DNA of 64,000 nucleotides from Mucilaginibacter pineti (GCF_900101875.1 NZ_FNAI01000019.1:62001-126000), one strand, 5' to 3'. Shown: positions 51,164 through 59,436, counted from the stretch's first letter. Notes: generated by a model from the letters alone, not told the origin. Made by a program: numbers and translations.

Positions 51164-51350
51164 GCTATAAGTGTTCGAAACCTTAGCGACTTATAAAAGG
51201 TTGTCATTTCGACGAGCCCGCATGGGCATTGTGTGTGAGTGGCAAGGAGAAATCTTCAACGAAATACTGAGTCCACTTACATTTCGCAGAAGATTTCTCC
51301 TCGTACCTCGTCGAAATGACACCCTTTTTATTTGTTCGAACACTTATAGC
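51164..51350. repeat. Composite nested hairpin 4
   Basis: Perfect 16-bp outer arms GCTATAAGTGTTCGAA (51164-51179) and TTCGAACACTTATAGC (51335-51350) enclose inner TTGTCATTTCGA (51201-51212) and TCGAAATGACA (51311-51321). It abuts the right end of the preceding element. The 50906-51384 gap holds only repeats. Confidence 0.85.
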
Positions 51351-51384
51351 TGAAAGCCCGCTCCAATGCTATACGTTCTATTTG

Positions 51385-52281
51385 TTACGCCATTTCCTTT
51401 TCAAATATGGCTTGTATGGTGGCTATTTCTTTGGCGTAAATGGTTTTCTTACGCATGGCAAAGTGGAGTGTGTTTTCAATCTTAGGGGCCCCTTCCCATA
51501 TCAGTTTTACATCGCCTTTGTCAATTTCGCGCTTGCACAAAAAATCGGGGATAACGGCAATGCCCTCGCCGCTGGCCAGGCACCGCACTATTGAATTTAA
51601 ATTGGGCACTATGTAGTTGGGTTTAAAACTTGGCCTGCGGCCAAAGTTGGTGTACCAAAACCTTATCCAGTGCTCCATATCGCCGGCAGTGCCGTACCAT
51701 TTTTGCTTAATAAGCCATTCCTGTATATTCTTGCTGTCATGCTGGGCAAGCAGTTCGTCAAATACGTTGGTATCGGTGTTTTTGCCACCCACCAGTACAA
51801 TGGTTTCTTTTGAAAAAGCTTTATAGTCGATGTTTTTACCCTCGCCTTTGTGCGGGGTAATGATGAGGTCGAGGATGCCGCTGTCCAGATCGCTCAGCAT
51901 CTGCACATAATCGCCAAATTTAATGATCACATTGAAGGGCAGGCCAGCCAGGTAAGGCTCCAGCGTTATCTGAAAAGTTTCAAAGCACATGCCGATGCTA
52001 ATGGTGGGCGTATCCTTTTCGGTACTGCGGTGAAAATGCTTTTCGGCCGATTCCAGCTTTTCCAATGCCTCCTGGATATAGTTGTACAGGATCTTTCCCC
52101 GTTCGGTAAGTACCATTTTGCGCGGTGTCCTGTCAAACAGTTTATAGCCCACGTACGCTTCCAGCGAGCTCAAATGCAAACTCACGCCCGGCTGCGATAC
52201 ATACAGGCTTTCGGCAGCGCCGGTGAGCGTGCCGGTATCATAAATAGCTTTAAAAGTGCGGTACCATTCTAAATTTACCAT
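51385..52281 (-). CDS. LysR-family transcriptional regulator
   Basis: The 298-residue protein has an N-terminal LysR helix-turn-helix (MVNLEWYRTFKAIYDTGTLT, AAESLYVSQPGVSLHLSSLE, FDRTPRKMVLTERGK) and a periplasmic-binding-like effector domain from about residue 90. It is divergent from the MdaB-type quinone reductase with a 102-nt gap rich in AT palindromes such as ATTATAATTATAAT. It is likely to control that pair in response to a quinone or related metabolite. Confidence 0.92.
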   Translation of the reverse strand: MVNLEWYRTFKAIYDTGTLTGAAESLYVSQPGVSLHLSSLEAYVGYKLFDRTPRKMVLTERGKILYNYIQEALEKLESAEKHFHRSTEKDTPTISIGMCFETFQITLEPYLAGLPFNVIIKFGDYVQMLSDLDSGILDLIITPHKGEGKNIDYKAFSKETIVLVGGKNTDTNVFDELLAQHDSKNIQEWLIKQKWYGTAGDMEHWIRFWYTNFGRRPSFKPNYIVPNLNSIVRCLASGEGIAVIPDFLCKREIDKGDVKLIWEGAPKIENTLHFAMRKKTIYAKEIATIQAIFEKEMA

Positions 52282-52350
52282 AACTCAATCCATTATAATT
52301 ATAATACAAAGGTATGATTTATGTTATTTTAATTATAGTTAATACCGGGG

Positions 52351-52358
52351 TATTTTTG
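52351..52358 (+). promoter_or_regulatory. -7 promoter element (TATTTTTG) of the quinone reductase gene
   Basis: TATTTTTG matches TAnnTTTG, 25 nt before the mdaB-type ATG and downstream of the AT-rich region where the LysR protein probably binds. Confidence 0.5.
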
Positions 52359-52383
52359 TGCTGTAATAAATAAGCAACACACA

Positions 52384-53016
52384 ATGAAGAAAATATTTGT
52401 AATAAACGGCGGTCAAAAGTTTGGTCACTCGGGCGGTAGGTTCAACAAAACAATAACCGATACCACCGTTAGTTTTTTTGAAAACCAGCCTGGCTTTGAA
52501 GTTAAGTATACCGATATCAACGAACCTTATGACGCCCTGGAAGAGGTAAATAAATACGTTTGGGCCGATGTGATCATTTACCACACACCTATTTGGTGGT
52601 TCCAGGTGCCGCACGGACTAAAAAAATATATCGACGTGGTATTTACCGAGGGCCATGCAAAAGGTATCTATCACAGCGACGGCCGCAAAGCCGAAAACCC
52701 CACCGTTAATTACGGAACCGGCGGCATGCTGCACGGCAGGCAATACATGGTTACCAGTTCATGGAACGCGCCTAAAGAAGCCTTTACCCTGCCCAATGAA
52801 TTTTTCAAGGAAACCAGCGTTGATGATGGTCCGCTGTTCGGCTTTCACCGCATGAATGCCTTTACGGGGATGACGCCTATCAGCGGCCTCCATTTTCATG
52901 ATGTGGAAAAGAATGCAGACATTGCACGCGATATTAAAATTTACAAAACGCACCTAACAAAAAACTTTGTTGATAACACGCAAGAACATGAATATCTACT
53001 TAACAGCAATAATTAA
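52384..53016 (+). CDS. mdaB: NAD(P)H:quinone oxidoreductase, MdaB family
   Basis: The 210-residue flavodoxin-fold protein starts MKKIFVINGGQKFGHSGGRF. It carries the MdaB blocks DVIIYHTPIWWFQVPHGLKK, YGTGGMLHGRQYMVTSSWNA and FGFHRMNAFTGM. MdaB reduces quinones by two electrons with NADPH and protects against oxidative stress. It overlaps the downstream monooxygenase gene by 29 nt, which suggests coupled translation. The divergent LysR gene is the probable regulator. Confidence 0.92.
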   Translation: MKKIFVINGGQKFGHSGGRFNKTITDTTVSFFENQPGFEVKYTDINEPYDALEEVNKYVWADVIIYHTPIWWFQVPHGLKKYIDVVFTEGHAKGIYHSDGRKAENPTVNYGTGGMLHGRQYMVTSSWNAPKEAFTLPNEFFKETSVDDGPLFGFHRMNAFTGMTPISGLHFHDVEKNADIARDIKIYKTHLTKNFVDNTQEHEYLLNSNN

Positions 53017-53278
53017 AAGCAAACCCGGCCACGCCGAAGAATTGAAACCACTTTTACTGCAACTGGTAAAAGGCTCAAAATCTGAAGCGGCCTGCCTGCA
53101 GTACGATCTTTTTCAATCTGCAGATGATGCCAACATTTACATTTTTCATGAGCTATGGAAAGATGCCGAGGGACTGGCCCTGCATGGTACCCAGCCGCAC
53201 ATCAAGGATTTTATAGCAAATTCGGCGGATATCAGGGATGGTGATATTATTATTTACAGCACAAACCCGGTAAGGTAA
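52988..53278 (+). CDS. Antibiotic biosynthesis monooxygenase (ABM/YgiN-like)
   Basis: The 96-residue ferredoxin-like-fold protein starts MNIYLTAIIKSKPGHAEELK and has the ABM pattern (LVKGSKSEAACLQYDLFQSA, NIYIFHELWKDAEGLALH). In E. coli the neighbouring pair MdaB and YgiN forms a quinone redox cycle; the same pairing and the 29-nt overlap with mdaB suggest the same here. I use the ATG at 52988; the frame is open to 52967, but that adds residues lying deep in mdaB. Confidence 0.88.
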   Translation: MNIYLTAIIKSKPGHAEELKPLLLQLVKGSKSEAACLQYDLFQSADDANIYIFHELWKDAEGLALHGTQPHIKDFIANSADIRDGDIIIYSTNPVR

Positions 53279-53284
53279 AATAAC

Positions 53285-53396
53285 CTCGCGCGGGGTTAGC
53301 GCAGCGTAACCCGTGTGATAGCATGTATTAAGCTTCCAGCTTAATACATGCCGGCTGAAAACCGGAACCATGCTAAGTCACGGGCTGCAAGCCCGC
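53285..53396. repeat. Palindromic element, 'GGGCTTGCAGCCCGTG' family, intact copy
   Basis: The ends CGCGCGGGGTTAGCGC and GGGCTGCAAGCCCGCGC match the copy at 51068; inner stems ATTAAGCTTCCAGCTTAAT and CCGGCTGAAAACCGG are kept. Confidence 0.7.
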
Positions 53397-53416
53397 GCCT
53401 GTAATAATCTTAACAT

Positions 53417-53449
53417 AAAAGAGCGATGGGTAAAACCCATCGCTCTTTT
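53417..53449. terminator. Bidirectional intrinsic terminator
   Basis: A perfect 15-bp stem (AAAAGAGCGATGGGT and ACCCATCGCTCTTTT) has a 3-nt loop. It lies between the convergent monooxygenase and asparaginase genes. Confidence 0.85.
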
Positions 53450-53507
53450 ATTTGGCACCATGCAAGTTAAAGTCCTCTCCTTTGGAGAGGATTATTTCAT
53501 GAGGCGC

Positions 53508-54530
53508 TTACGATACCGTTATCTCGCCGCGCAGATCAAGCTCCATGTAGTGCTTTACGGTGGCGGGATCATCAAACTGGCCCAGGAGGTACATCATTTT
53601 GGTAACTGCCGATTCAAAGGTCATGTCGTAACCGTTGGCTATGCCTATATCTTTCAGCTGCTTGCTGGTTTCGTATCGGCCCAGCTCAACTGTGCCTACC
53701 TTACATTGCGAAATGTCAACTATTACCTTGCCGCTGTCAATAGCGCCTTTCAGCAGGTCGATAAACCAGCTATCGGTAGTGGTGTTGCCCGCGCCAAAGG
53801 TTTCCATTACTATGCCACGTACATCGGCGTTTAAAATGGTTTCAACCACCTTGGGGCTGATGCCGGGGTACAGTTTCAACACGGCCACATCGCTCACCAG
53901 GTTATTGTGGATGATAAGCTCCGAACCTTCCTGCGGCTGCCTGATATCGTTTACGCTAAAACGCAGGTGCACGCCAGACTCGGCCAGTATAGGGTAATTC
54001 GGCGACCGGAAGGCCTCGAACTTTGATGAATTATATTTAAAGGCCCTGTTACCGCGGAAAAGCTTATAATCAAAATAGATACAAACTTCGGGTACACGGG
54101 CATGATCGCCTTTTTTTGCCTTTGCAATTTCAATGGCAGTCATGAGGTTTTCCTTGGCATCCGTACGGATAGCACTTATCGGCAGCTGCGAACCGGTAAA
54201 AATTACGGGTTTACCCAAATTCTCCAGCATAAAGCTTAGTGCCGATGCGGTGTAGGCCATGGTATCTGAGCCGTGTAATATCACAAAGCCATCGTTATCA
54301 TGATAGTTAGCCTGTATCAGCCCCGCAAGGTCGCGCCATATTTCGGGGTTCATGTTTGATGAGTCAATGATTTCCTCAAAGGAGTGTACCTTAATGCGGC
54401 AATTAAGTTTCTCCAATTCGGGCACATTATCCATTATTTGCTCAAAGTTGATAGGCTTGAGCACCTTGGTAACAGGATCGCTCATCATACCTATTGTCCC
54501 TCCGGTATAGATGATCAGTATCTGGCTCAT
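53508..54530 (-). CDS. ansA: Type I L-asparaginase (cytoplasmic)
   Basis: The 340-residue enzyme hydrolyses L-asparagine to aspartate and ammonia. The first catalytic Thr is in LIIYTGGTIGMM (about residue 12) and the second in VILHGSDTMAYTASALSFML; both signature blocks are intact. It has no signal peptide, fitting the low-affinity cytosolic type. It starts 35 nt after the TatD stop, so the two are likely cotranscribed. Confidence 0.95.
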   Translation of the reverse strand: MSQILIIYTGGTIGMMSDPVTKVLKPINFEQIMDNVPELEKLNCRIKVHSFEEIIDSSNMNPEIWRDLAGLIQANYHDNDGFVILHGSDTMAYTASALSFMLENLGKPVIFTGSQLPISAIRTDAKENLMTAIEIAKAKKGDHARVPEVCIYFDYKLFRGNRAFKYNSSKFEAFRSPNYPILAESGVHLRFSVNDIRQPQEGSELIIHNNLVSDVAVLKLYPGISPKVVETILNADVRGIVMETFGAGNTTTDSWFIDLLKGAIDSGKVIVDISQCKVGTVELGRYETSKQLKDIGIANGYDMTFESAVTKMMYLLGQFDDPATVKHYMELDLRGEITVS

Positions 54531-54565
54531 TAATTAGGTTTTATGCTGTATAACATTAGTGTTTA

Positions 54566-55333
54566 TTAAATACCAAACACCAGTTTTGAATTTTGCGTGG
54601 TTATTTCGGCCACCGTTTCAACAGTTGTTTGGTGCATGTCCGCCACCTTTTGGGCAACATAAGTAAGGTATGAACTTTCATTAGGTTTACCCCGGAACGG
54701 AACGGGCGTAAGGTACGGAGAATCTGTTTCTAAAACTATATGCTTCAGGGGTATTTGCGCAACAACGTTATCAAGCCCGGCATTTTTATAGGTAACTACA
54801 CCGCCTATGCCCAGATAAAAGCCCAGGCCAGTAATTTTACGGGCCTGCTCAATAGTGCCTGTAAAGCAATGAAATATACCGCGCAGGTCATCGCCCTGCT
54901 CCTGCTGTAATACCTCGTATACCTCGTCAAAAGCATCGCGGCAGTGGATAACTATGGGTAGTTTAAGACTTTTGGCCCAGGCTATCTGCTGTTTAAAACA
55001 GGTAATTTGCTCGTTTAAAAAGGTTTTGTCCCAATACAGATCGATACCTATTTCGCCGATAGCATAAATCTGATGCTGGGCATGGGCAGCTTTAATGGCG
55101 GCCAGTTCCTGCTCCCAGTTTTCCTTTACCGAGCAGGGGTGCAAACCCAGCATGGGGTAACACATAGCCGGATAGGCCTGCACCAGATCAACCATCAACG
55201 GTACCGAAGCAGCATCTACATTGGGTAAAAACAGGCGGGTAACATGGTTATCGGTACAGCGCTGCAATAAGGCGGTGCGCTTATCGGCAATGGTTTCGTA
55301 ATATAAATGGGTATGCGTATCTGTTAATACCAT
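54566..55333 (-). CDS. tatD: TatD-family metal-dependent hydrolase (DNase)
   Basis: The 255-residue TIM-barrel protein has all metal ligands: DTHTHLYYE at the start, AIGEIGID (Glu), IVIHCRDAF (His), IFHCFTG (His) and ETDSPYLTP (Asp). TatD proteins act as 3'-5' exo- or endonucleases on DNA damaged by oxidation. First gene of a two-gene unit with asparaginase. Confidence 0.95.
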   Translation of the reverse strand: MVLTDTHTHLYYETIADKRTALLQRCTDNHVTRLFLPNVDAASVPLMVDLVQAYPAMCYPMLGLHPCSVKENWEQELAAIKAAHAQHQIYAIGEIGIDLYWDKTFLNEQITCFKQQIAWAKSLKLPIVIHCRDAFDEVYEVLQQEQGDDLRGIFHCFTGTIEQARKITGLGFYLGIGGVVTYKNAGLDNVVAQIPLKHIVLETDSPYLTPVPFRGKPNESSYLTYVAQKVADMHQTTVETVAEITTQNSKLVFGI

Positions 55334-55344
55334 GCTGCAAAAAT

Positions 55345-55379
55345 AAAAAAGCCTTCTGTTTTTTGGCAGAAGGCTTTTT
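55345..55379 (-). terminator. Intrinsic terminator of the upstream FKBP gene
   Basis: AAAAAGCCTTCTG and CAGAAGGCTTTTT form a 13-bp stem with an 8-nt loop, starting 2 nt after the FKBP stop codon. Confidence 0.85.
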
Positions 55380-55380
55380 G

Positions 55381-56373
55381 TTAATTTTTCTTTTTACTTA
55401 CGGGTGTTTTTTTGGCGGTGCCTTTTTTTAGCGGGTGTTTAACACCGGGCTTTTTGGCAGCTGCCGGGGCAACGTGCTTACCCGGTATTACCTTTACAAT
55501 TTCCATATCAAATAATAAGGGACTGTAAGGCGGGATATCTCCCTGACCTTTATCGGCATAACCAAGGTTTGATGGAATAATAAGCTTTGCTTTTGAGCCT
55601 TGCGGCAATAAAGCCAATGCTTCTGTCCAACCGGCAACAAGCGGGGTTTCTCCCAACACTATGCTGATAGGCTCATACGGGCGACCAGGCTGATTAAGCC
55701 CGCCTGCTTTTGCTACAGACTCGATGCTGGTATCAAACAGTTTACCGTTTAGCAAAGTACCGGCATAATTAACCAAAATAGTATCGCCGGCAACAGGCTT
55801 ACGCAGGGCCGATGGCTGGGTGATAATATATCTTAAGCCAGATGCTGTGGTTACCGGGCTTAGTTTATTAGCAGCTACATAAGCGTTAAGGTTGGTAACC
55901 TCATCCTGCTTTTGTTTTTCAATACCGGCATTACGCTCGGCAATGGCATCGTTAAGGGATTGTACTTTTTCTATTTTAAGCACAAATGTTAAGAAGCTGG
56001 CTTTAGGAAAAAATGGTGGGCGGGCTTCTTCATGGCCTTTAAATATAGAATCGGTTGGTACTTTTACTATGGCACTGTCCTTAGCAGCCAGCAATGGGAA
56101 AATATCCATCAGGTCGCCAACGTTTTGTGATGGCTGTACCTGCGCCTGTACCGGGTGACCGGCTTTGTAAGTACTGAATAATACCGAATCCTTATCGGTT
56201 TTTTGAACAAACTGGAATGTAATTACATCGTTCAGTTTTATCTTATCGCCAGGGTTGCTGGTATATATCTGGTAGAACGCGCCTTGGGCGGTTTTCTTCA
56301 GATCTGTTTGCGCCTGTGCAACTGCTGCCAGGGCAACAAACAAAAGCGACAATGAATAAACAACTTTTTTCAT
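55381..56373 (-). CDS. Secreted FKBP-type peptidyl-prolyl isomerase (double-domain)
   Basis: The 330-residue protein has a signal peptide (MKKVVYSLSLLFVALAAVAQ). A degenerate FKBP-like N-terminal domain (about 30-135, GDKIKLNDVITFQF, KDSVLFSTYKAGHP) precedes a complete FKBP domain (about 175-300, SGLRYIITQP, GDTILVNYAGTLLNGKLFDT, PLVAGWTEALALLPQGSKAK, LFDMEIVKV). A Lys/Ala-rich tail (KKPGVKHPLKKGTAKK) may bind envelope polymers. It should assist folding of periplasmic or outer-membrane proteins. It is a paralogue of the next upstream gene. Confidence 0.92.
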   Translation of the reverse strand: MKKVVYSLSLLFVALAAVAQAQTDLKKTAQGAFYQIYTSNPGDKIKLNDVITFQFVQKTDKDSVLFSTYKAGHPVQAQVQPSQNVGDLMDIFPLLAAKDSAIVKVPTDSIFKGHEEARPPFFPKASFLTFVLKIEKVQSLNDAIAERNAGIEKQKQDEVTNLNAYVAANKLSPVTTASGLRYIITQPSALRKPVAGDTILVNYAGTLLNGKLFDTSIESVAKAGGLNQPGRPYEPISIVLGETPLVAGWTEALALLPQGSKAKLIIPSNLGYADKGQGDIPPYSPLLFDMEIVKVIPGKHVAPAAAKKPGVKHPLKKGTAKKTPVSKKKN

Positions 56374-56389
56374 AGGGTGTAGTTTTTAG

Positions 56390-56470
56390 AATATCGAACA
56401 CTCAATATCGAATGTTGAATAATGAAATGAAAAATCGGTGTTCGACATTGAACATTCATTATTCGATATT
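56390..56470. repeat. Long imperfect hairpin between the two FKBP genes
   Basis: AATATCGAA at the left pairs with TTCGATATT at the right, with further paired AATGTTGAATAATGAA-like blocks between. It is an intergenic element of its own sequence, not one of the families above. Confidence 0.6.
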
Positions 56471-56505
56471 TTCCTCTCAATTTAAGAGAGGGATTCATTA
56501 ACATA

Positions 56506-56544
56506 ACAAAGCCTTCCCGGCCGTTATGGCGGGGAAGGCTTTGT
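56506..56544 (-). terminator. Intrinsic terminator of the FKBP lipoprotein gene
   Basis: ACAAAGCCTTCCC and GGGAAGGCTTTGT form a 13-bp stem, 12 nt past the stop. A short CCTCTC/GAGAGG hairpin (56473-56491) follows it. Confidence 0.85.
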
Positions 56545-56555
56545 ATATTTTTTAA

Positions 56556-57566
56556 TTATTTTTTCTGAGCAGGTGCCTGTGTTGGAGCCTGTGAGGTTGG
56601 CGCTTGTTGTGCCTGTGGCATCATTTGCGGTACAACCGGTTTTGGTGCATTAGGGTTTGGGTGAACAATGTCAACCAGTTCCATATCAAACATAATTGGC
56701 GTAAACGGACCAATCGGGCCGATACCCTGTTCTTTGTAAGCAAGATCTGAAGGGATCACGAATATAGCTTTTGAACCTTTAGTCATCAGCTGCAAACCTT
56801 CGTCCCAGCCCGGTATAACCCTGGCAGCGCCAACAGGTACACGGATAGCATCAAACGGACGGTTTGGATCGCCCTGTACTTTTTCTTTAATGAAAACTTC
56901 TTTTATGTTGGTATCAAATACCTTACCGCTTAGCAGGCGGCCTGCGTATTTTATTACAGCAGTATCGCCAACAGCAGCGGTTGGGCCACTGCCCGGGCTT
57001 GTAATTACATAGTTTAAGCCAGATTTGGTTTTGCTAAGCTTTAAGTTATGGTCTGCAATGTATTTAGCAATTTTTGCAGGCTCCTGGGCTTTCATACCGG
57101 CAGATAAAGTTTTTCCGTAGTCCTCAACCCTGCCTCTGAAAACCTGATCTGTAAGGTTACCTTTAGCTATAACTTTTTCTATTTTAACCTGGAATACTAA
57201 AAATTTACCTTTTAAGCCCGGCGGACGTTGTGCACCGTTTTTAAAGATTGAATCGGTAGAGATCTTAAAGGTTGCGCTATCGCCTTCGCCCAGCATTCCT
57301 ATACCGGCGTAAATATCGCCTTTTGATTGTGGTTTTGGCATTGGTGTAAGTGTTGGGTGACCAACATCATAAGTATTTACCAGCACCGAGTCGCCATCGG
57401 TTTTAATAACCATGTTAACGCTCATAAAATCGCCTTCCTTTATATGCGCACCACCTTTTGAAGTGTGGATGTTATAAAGCAAGCCAGCATCGCCTTGTTT
57501 AAAGCCTCCGTTGCAACTTGCAAAGCCAATTGCCGCAAGAGACAAGAACATTAATTTTCTTTTCAT
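56556..57566 (-). CDS. FKBP-type peptidyl-prolyl isomerase lipoprotein (double-domain)
   Basis: The 336-residue protein has a lipobox (LAAIGFASC). It has the same layout as its neighbour: a degenerate FKBP-like domain (about 35-140, GDFMSVNMVIKTDGDSVLVN) and a complete FKBP domain (about 175-300, SGLNYVITSPGSGPTAAVGD, VIKYAGRLLSGKVFDT, VIPGWDEGLQLMTKGSKAIF, IMFDMELVDI). A Pro/Gln/Ala-rich tail follows. It starts 7 nt after the DHH phosphoesterase stop, so these are cotranscribed. Confidence 0.92.
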   Translation of the reverse strand: MKRKLMFLSLAAIGFASCNGGFKQGDAGLLYNIHTSKGGAHIKEGDFMSVNMVIKTDGDSVLVNTYDVGHPTLTPMPKPQSKGDIYAGIGMLGEGDSATFKISTDSIFKNGAQRPPGLKGKFLVFQVKIEKVIAKGNLTDQVFRGRVEDYGKTLSAGMKAQEPAKIAKYIADHNLKLSKTKSGLNYVITSPGSGPTAAVGDTAVIKYAGRLLSGKVFDTNIKEVFIKEKVQGDPNRPFDAIRVPVGAARVIPGWDEGLQLMTKGSKAIFVIPSDLAYKEQGIGPIGPFTPIMFDMELVDIVHPNPNAPKPVVPQMMPQAQQAPTSQAPTQAPAQKK

Positions 57567-57573
57567 GTTTAAT

Positions 57574-58587
57574 TTACTGTAATAATAGTTTTTTATATTC
57601 GGGTAATATTAGTTTAAACTCTTGTACAACCTGTTCAAGGCTATGTGATGAAACGCCGCCAGCCGCATTACGGTGCCCGCCGCCACTAAAATATTTTTTA
57701 CAAATCTCGTTTGCCGGAAACTCTCCTTTTGAACGTAATGATAATTTTACCTTATCGCCGCGTGCAACAATAAAGGCCGCCAACTTTATGCTGGCCATTG
57801 ATAAGGCATAGTTAACGATGCCTTCGGTATCGCCGGTTTCTACATCAAACTTCTCAAGGTCTTCATGTTTTACGGCTATAATGGCGGTATTATACTCGGG
57901 CAAAACCTCCAAACAATTGGCCAGGCAATGGCCCAGAAAACGCAGGCGACCTTCGGTAGCACTGTTGTAAACCAGCTCATGAATACGCCAGTTTACCGCG
58001 CCGGCATCAATAAGCTCGGCCACAATACGGTGAACTGCTGATGTGGTATTTGGTAAACGGAACGATGCAGAATCTGTCATGATGCCTGTATATAAACAGG
58101 TAGCCACATCCTTATTTATCAGTTCCTTGTGCTGCAGTTCATTAACTATAAAATCATAAATAAGCTGGGCGGTTGCGCAGGCGTTGATGTTCCAGTGACG
58201 GTAATCGTCAAAATCCTGAGGTTCCAGGTGGTGGTCTATCATTATTTTGTAGGCCTTGCTTTCGCCCACCAGTGCGCCCATTTCATTGATGCGGCTTAAA
58301 GCGTTAAAATCCAAACAAAATATAAGTGCTGCATCGGCAATTAACGCTGCCGATTGCCCGGGTTGTTCGGTGTATATAATAACATCTTCGTTACCGGGCA
58401 GCCAGCTTAAAAAATCAGGATAATCTGTTGGGGCAATAACCCTTGCATGATGGCCCTGCTGTATAAGATAATTGTACAAACCTAATGACGAGCCCATAGC
58501 ATCACCATCGGGTTTATGATGGGTAGTGATCACTATTTTTTGAGGGCTTGCTAAAAGTTCTTTAAGCGCGGCTAAATCTAACATCAA
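57574..58587 (-). CDS. DHH/DHHA1 phosphoesterase, NrnA-type nanoRNase/pAp phosphatase
   Basis: The 337-residue protein has the DHH domain motifs VITTHHKPDGDAMGSSLGLY, FCLDFN and KIMIDHHLEP with Mn ligands in place. The C-terminal DHHA1 GGGHRNAAGG block is present too. NrnA-type enzymes degrade short RNA and dephosphorylate 3'-phosphoadenosine 5'-phosphate. First gene of the run DHH-FKBP-FKBP. Confidence 0.93.
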   Translation of the reverse strand: MMLDLAALKELLASPQKIVITTHHKPDGDAMGSSLGLYNYLIQQGHHARVIAPTDYPDFLSWLPGNEDVIIYTEQPGQSAALIADAALIFCLDFNALSRINEMGALVGESKAYKIMIDHHLEPQDFDDYRHWNINACATAQLIYDFIVNELQHKELINKDVATCLYTGIMTDSASFRLPNTTSAVHRIVAELIDAGAVNWRIHELVYNSATEGRLRFLGHCLANCLEVLPEYNTAIIAVKHEDLEKFDVETGDTEGIVNYALSMASIKLAAFIVARGDKVKLSLRSKGEFPANEICKKYFSGGGHRNAAGGVSSHSLEQVVQEFKLILPEYKKLLLQ

Positions 58588-58678
58588 TTTTAAAAAAGAG
58601 TTGCAAAGCTAAATAAATAAATTAAATACAAACCATCTAATTTAATTGAAAAAGCTTTATGTTACAGATGTAAAACGT

Positions 58679-58686
58679 TACTTTTG
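58679..58686 (+). promoter_or_regulatory. -7 promoter element (TACTTTTG) upstream of ndk
   Basis: TACTTTTG matches TAnnTTTG and is on the ndk strand. It leaves a 5' leader of about 155 nt that contains the inverted repeat at 58715-58820. Confidence 0.5.
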
Positions 58687-58714
58687 CGGCAAATTGGTCG
58701 GGGTTGGAAAAGAT

Positions 58715-58820
58715 CATGGTTCATAGTTAATGGTTCATAGCAGCTACGGTTTAAGATTGTAGCCTTAACGCGCTTAATTCCATCAACATATTTACTATGA
58801 ACCATCAACCACGAACCATG
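58715..58820. repeat. Inverted repeat in the ndk leader
   Basis: Arms of 26 nt (58715-58740 and 58795-58820; core TGGTTCATAG / CTATGAACCA) pair with three or four mismatches. A weaker relative lies at 63190-63230. Confidence 0.7.
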
Positions 58821-58844
58821 AACCCAAAAAGATAAATCAATTCA

Positions 58845-59264
58845 ATGAAAACTAACAGAACTTTTACCATGATAAAGCCCGATGCAGTAGCAAACGGCCA
58901 CATTGGTGCAATTGTAGACAAGATAACCAAGAGCGGTTTTAAGATCATCGCCCTTAAATACACTTTTTTAACGCCAGAAAAAGCAGGTCAGTTTTATGAA
59001 GTACATGCTGCACGTCCGTTTTACAAGGATTTGGTTAGCTTCATGTCATCGGGCCCAATTGTAGCGGCTATACTTGAAAAAGATAACGCTATTGAAGATT
59101 TCCGCAAGCTTATTGGCGCTACCGACCCTTCAAAAGCAGAAGAAGGTACCATCCGTAACCTTTTTGCAAAATCAATTGATGCCAATGCCGTTCACGGTTC
59201 AGATTCTGACGAGAATGCGGAAATTGAAGGCAGCTTCTTTTTCTCGGCTTTCGAAAAATTCTAA
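58845..59264 (+). CDS. ndk: Nucleoside-diphosphate kinase
   Basis: The 139-residue enzyme transfers the gamma-phosphate between nucleotides. It starts FTMIKPDAVANGHIGAI and has the active-site His in DANAVHGSDSDENAEIEGSF. Length and motifs are those of the tetrameric/hexameric bacterial enzyme. Followed by a hairpin terminator. Confidence 0.97.
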   Translation: MKTNRTFTMIKPDAVANGHIGAIVDKITKSGFKIIALKYTFLTPEKAGQFYEVHAARPFYKDLVSFMSSGPIVAAILEKDNAIEDFRKLIGATDPSKAEEGTIRNLFAKSIDANAVHGSDSDENAEIEGSFFFSAFEKF

Positions 59265-59273
59265 AACCTTTTT

Positions 59274-59311
59274 AATTTACGGATGTAATGATAAAGTTAC
59301 ATCCGTAAATT
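59274..59311 (+). terminator. Hairpin terminator after ndk
   Basis: AATTTACGGATGTAA and TTACATCCGTAAATT form a perfect 15-bp stem with an 8-nt loop, 9 nt past the stop. It lacks a clear T run. Confidence 0.7.
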
Positions 59312-59436
59312 AATTGCCTCATTTATTGGTATTTCAGATTTATGTTTTGTAACTTTACCAAACGGCGCTATGCTGTTGAGGCAGTAAACATGCCAATTAA
59401 TTAACAAACCAAAGGCAACTTTAAAATTTATAGAAT

